A stretch of 64,000 nt of DNA from Syngnathus acus (Eukaryota > Chordata > Actinopteri > Syngnathiformes > Syngnathidae). Position 1 is the stretch's first letter; every line of letters starts with the position of its first letter. Both the position numbers and the translations under genes were made by a program. The notes below the pieces were generated by a model. It did no database searches and was not told where the DNA came from. It saw only the letters and a list, made by a program, of their open reading frames with translations. Where the stretch lies: positions 3,164,001-3,228,000 of the forward strand of contig NC_051107.1 in assembly GCF_901709675.1 (NCBI RefSeq). Direction: 5' to 3'. Below, piece after piece: positions 61,091 through 64,000 of the stretch.

Positions 61091-61224
61091 ATGGTCCACC
61101 GACCCCGCCCCCACAACTTTCAACAAAAATAAAATTAAAAACTAAATAAATAAAAAAAAAAGGGACATCCTTATAGGTTTGGACACAGTGGAGTTTTTTT
61201 TTTAATTAGACAAATGAGGTCTTA

Positions 61225-61385
61225 TTTGAAGTGGCTCGGGCATCTGGTAAGGATGCCTTCTTGGTCCCCTCCCTAGTTTTTTTTACGCACGTCCCATCAG
61301 GAGGAAGCTCCAGGAGAAACTGAATTGGGAACACCTTGGAAGAACAGGACGATGTGGCCGGGGAGAAGTCTGGGCGTTCCTGCAA
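61225..61385 (+). repeat. Fragment of a teleost non-LTR retroelement-like repeat
   Basis: GAAGTGGCTCGGGCATCTGG then TAAGGATGCCT, CGTCCCATCAGGAGGAAGC, GAACACCTTGGAAGAACAGG and GATGTGGCCGGGGAGAAGTC resemble the 3' part of a LINE-derived repeat widespread in fish. It is degraded; the family comes from memory. Confidence 0.6.
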
Positions 61386-62567
61386 AGAATGGATATTTAT
61401 TTGGTGTTAATGAATCGTTGCCTTTTTACAATGTATGTAAATATTGCAGGTAGTTGATCATGAGCTATCCTATTAGGAAATCCAACTTAGTTAATGGGTT
61501 ATTCCCTGATACTGAGTATGACTCATACAAACTACAAATAAATCTTTTCTGAGTCATGCGTACCAATGACTGAAAAAGACGTCGTGCCAAACTGGAGGCA
61601 CTTGGTGACATCGGCAAGGCAAAGACAACGGGTCGGCATTGAGGTTGCTAAGGACAATTTGTGTAGAAGTCAGATTTAAAGATAGATTTGCTTTCTGTGC
61701 CGCGACTATGCCAGTATTCGTCACGGCTCGCATTCCTCGAGGATGCGTCAGTCTCGGGAGGAACAGCTGGCACAGTGACAGAGGCGTACGCACATCCTGT
61801 GACAACCTGTAAATTGCCACGACGGTGCTTCCGGTCCACGCTGCAGGACCTCCTTAATGGGTTGTTTAATGTGGCGGCCATTAATTTCAAATGAGGCCTT
61901 CGTTAGCCACCGTTAAGCAGTATCGAAGGCGAATCTTATATCCTGACTAAACACTTGACCTCGTTGTTACAAAGATTCACAGCTAGCTAACAATTAGCTT
62001 ACATTCCAAAATACTAAATAAGCTCTTTGTCATTTATTTAATGTCATGTACTGGTAAGATACTTTGTCTTTAAGATTTGTGTAGAGTCGTCAGCTTCGTC
62101 AGCCTCACTGATGCCAATCTGAGGTCATTTTTCTCCATCTCAGTGGTTTCTGCCGATCCCCTCGTCATCAACATCTTCCGTAAGGAGAGCTGGCCAGAAG
62201 CGGTGCCAAATTTAAATATTCATGCTTTGCGACCAGCTCCGTGTGCCCCTTCCCCTGAACGATGATGGATATGCCTTCTTTTTTCATTTTTTCCTCCCCG
62301 CTCGCCCTACTTGCTCGCGTCAGAGAAAATGGATTATGAGGATGGTCCAAACCTCAGCTGGCAGCAGGAAGCAACGAGAGAGGAGAGTGAAGCTAATACG
62401 GACCACGACGACAGATTCTAAAAATCAACCCATGGGATGCTTACATGAAATATAGCACGCTAAATATTATAAAACAAACTGTAAAGTGATGTCATTTTCT
62501 ATTTGTGTTTCTCAGAAGTGTCTTATTTTTTTTATTGATCAGTCATTTTTTAAATCCCTGGCATTTG

Positions 62568-62598
62568 TAGGGTGTGTAGACTTTTTATATCCATGGTG
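62568..62598 (-). mobile_element. Terminal fragment of the 46776-47135 transposon family
   Basis: GGGTGTGTAGACTTTTTATA followed by TCCATG is the inverted copy of the left end of the element at 46776, preceded by a matching CCTGGCATTTG block. Only this end remains. Confidence 0.65.
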
Positions 62599-64000
62599 GC
62601 TGTAACGAGTACTTAAGAGTGAATGTGAGGCAAACTGATTTAGGATGGGGGGTCAACTGGCAGCCGCTGCCTGTCCAGCGCTTACACAAGAGGCTTGATA
62701 AATACTTAACTAGCCCGTAGCACATGGCGTAAACCCCTGTTGCATAACAAGCAGAGAATAAGATTTGGGAAGCTGATGGGGTGGGGGGTGGGGGATGCGC
62801 TTGTATCCAAGGGTTACCAGCCCAGCCGCCAGCTGTGATTCTCTCGGCATTGTCGGCATGTTGCATCACAGGGCGAAGGAAGCCTCTTCTTCTTCTTCCC
62901 CTTTTCCGAGAGGTATCGAACGTCTTCTGGAGGGAGGCTTGAAGGTCGGGGCTAAAGTTGCGCTAATCGATAGTGTTAATCACACGAAATTGAATCAAGT
63001 GGATCTTTGCCACCTGAAAAAAAATCAGTGATGGGATTACGTTTGTTCGGCAAAGTTTGAGTCGAGGTGACGTCGCTGATATTTCCCATATTTTGTCGAC
63101 CGGATAAAAACAAAATAAAAACACAATTCATCATTATTTAATTAGATACACAAATAAATACAAAAAATGCACACATACATTAAAATGAACCAACAAATCT
63201 GTGCGTTGCTTTAAATCTCAACTGTGACCACCACATTAATGATGAATTAATGATCTTCCCGGGATTTAATGGGATTATTGCTACATAGCATGCACCGACT
63301 GCTCAAAATAAAATGGATGGAGATGAAAGAAATCCAAATGATATTTTTTTTCATGCTAGGTTAATCGTTTGCTGTCATTGCTGCAAAAATCCCGCCGCCT
63401 CCATTATCGTTAATTAAGAAAAAGAAAAATTAAATAACCCCCCGCCCCCTGGTCTCTTGACAGTGTTTAAAAATAGCCCGTGGTGAAATGAAAAAGCTTT
63501 GTGCTGTCAAGCTGCTCAGTAATCCTGTTCACTGGTGTCACTATACCCACACAGGCCTGAGCAGGCCCTTCAAAACCAATGACGTTAATCGTTACTGTCA
63601 GGGATTTAAAATATCATTTTTAAAGTCATTTGAATAACTATAACTTCAGCAAGAAAAGTCTTAAAACTCTTTACAGCACACTTACAACACCGAGCCCGGA
63701 CATAATGATGGACCTGTGTCGGACTTTTCCATTGATGTGTGAATGTATGAGCGGCGACCTATGTGCGGGGCCCTCTAAAAAAGACAAGTGGGTTGTAATC
63801 CCCAGGTTCAATAGAAAGTGCCTGGGTCGGCTTGTTGGGCCGTCATTGTCAGCGGCAAAGGCGGGAATGCTGTAGACTCGGGCGGGGTCGGCCTTCGGCA
63901 ATGTATGTGCTGAATATTGGATAGTGGAATGCTTCAAACTGGGATTGATGGCAGAACTTCTGTCTTGTTTTGATGGACAACCAGGCCTATTATGTTATAC

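Larger units (their letters stand above)
61091..64000. other. Right-hand intergenic region
   Basis: No gene was recognised in these 2.9 kb. It contains a retroelement-like fragment (about 61225-61385), a fragment of the inverted-repeat element (62568-62598) and AT-rich sequence. The next gene lies beyond the window. Confidence 0.65.

Overview
This is vertebrate nuclear DNA from a compact-genome ray-finned fish, most likely a percomorph teleost. The evidence is short phase-consistent GT-AG introns, a second prolactin gene of the teleost prl2 type, and copies of dispersed repeats typical of teleosts. No bacterial, viral or organellar sequence was seen. Ten protein-coding genes can be read exon by exon. 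Their splice phases close exactly, except that slc41a2 runs off the left edge. Names come from recognising the proteins from memory; no database search was run.

Layout, left to right. slc41a2 (-, first two coding exons) and nopchap1 (+) are divergent. nopchap1 is tail-to-tail with rint1 (-, 15 exons, complete). A 3-kb spacer follows with a decayed RTE-type retrotransposon. prl2 (+, 5 exons) is tail-to-tail with hspa14 (-, 14 exons). cdnf (+, 4 exons) diverges from hspa14 and is tail-to-tail with krr1 (-, 10 exons, one GC-AG intron). Next is a 19-exon membrane-protein gene (-) with FN3, SEA, EGF and zona pellucida modules. It is UMODL1-like and its start codon appears to be split by an intron. 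It diverges over about 0.9 kb from a secreted carboxylesterase-family gene (+, 8 exons) with a complete catalytic triad.

From about 30.4 to 52.2 kb no gene was found. This desert holds simple repeats, a hAT-like MITE with an 8-bp target duplication, another inverted-repeat element, and three RFX X-box-like motifs. Phlda1 (-, single coding exon) and nap1l1 (-, 14 coding exons plus a 5' untranslated exon) close the gene-bearing part. 61.1-64 kb is intergenic with repeat fragments.

Gene order combines blocks that lie apart in human: SLC41A2-NOPCHAP1 (12q23), RINT1 (7q22), HSPA14-CDNF (10p13) and KRR1-PHLDA1-NAP1L1 (12q21). Most genes are housekeeping: Mg2+ transport, snoRNP assembly chaperoning, ER-Golgi tethering, ribosome-linked Hsp70, 18S rRNA processing and histone chaperoning. 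Embedded among them are secreted or surface factors: prolactin 2, CDNF, the ZP protein and the esterase. The items most worth a second look are the split start codon with an overlapping uORF, the possible shared control of the ZP and esterase genes, and the near-perfect RFX motifs in the desert and in nap1l1.
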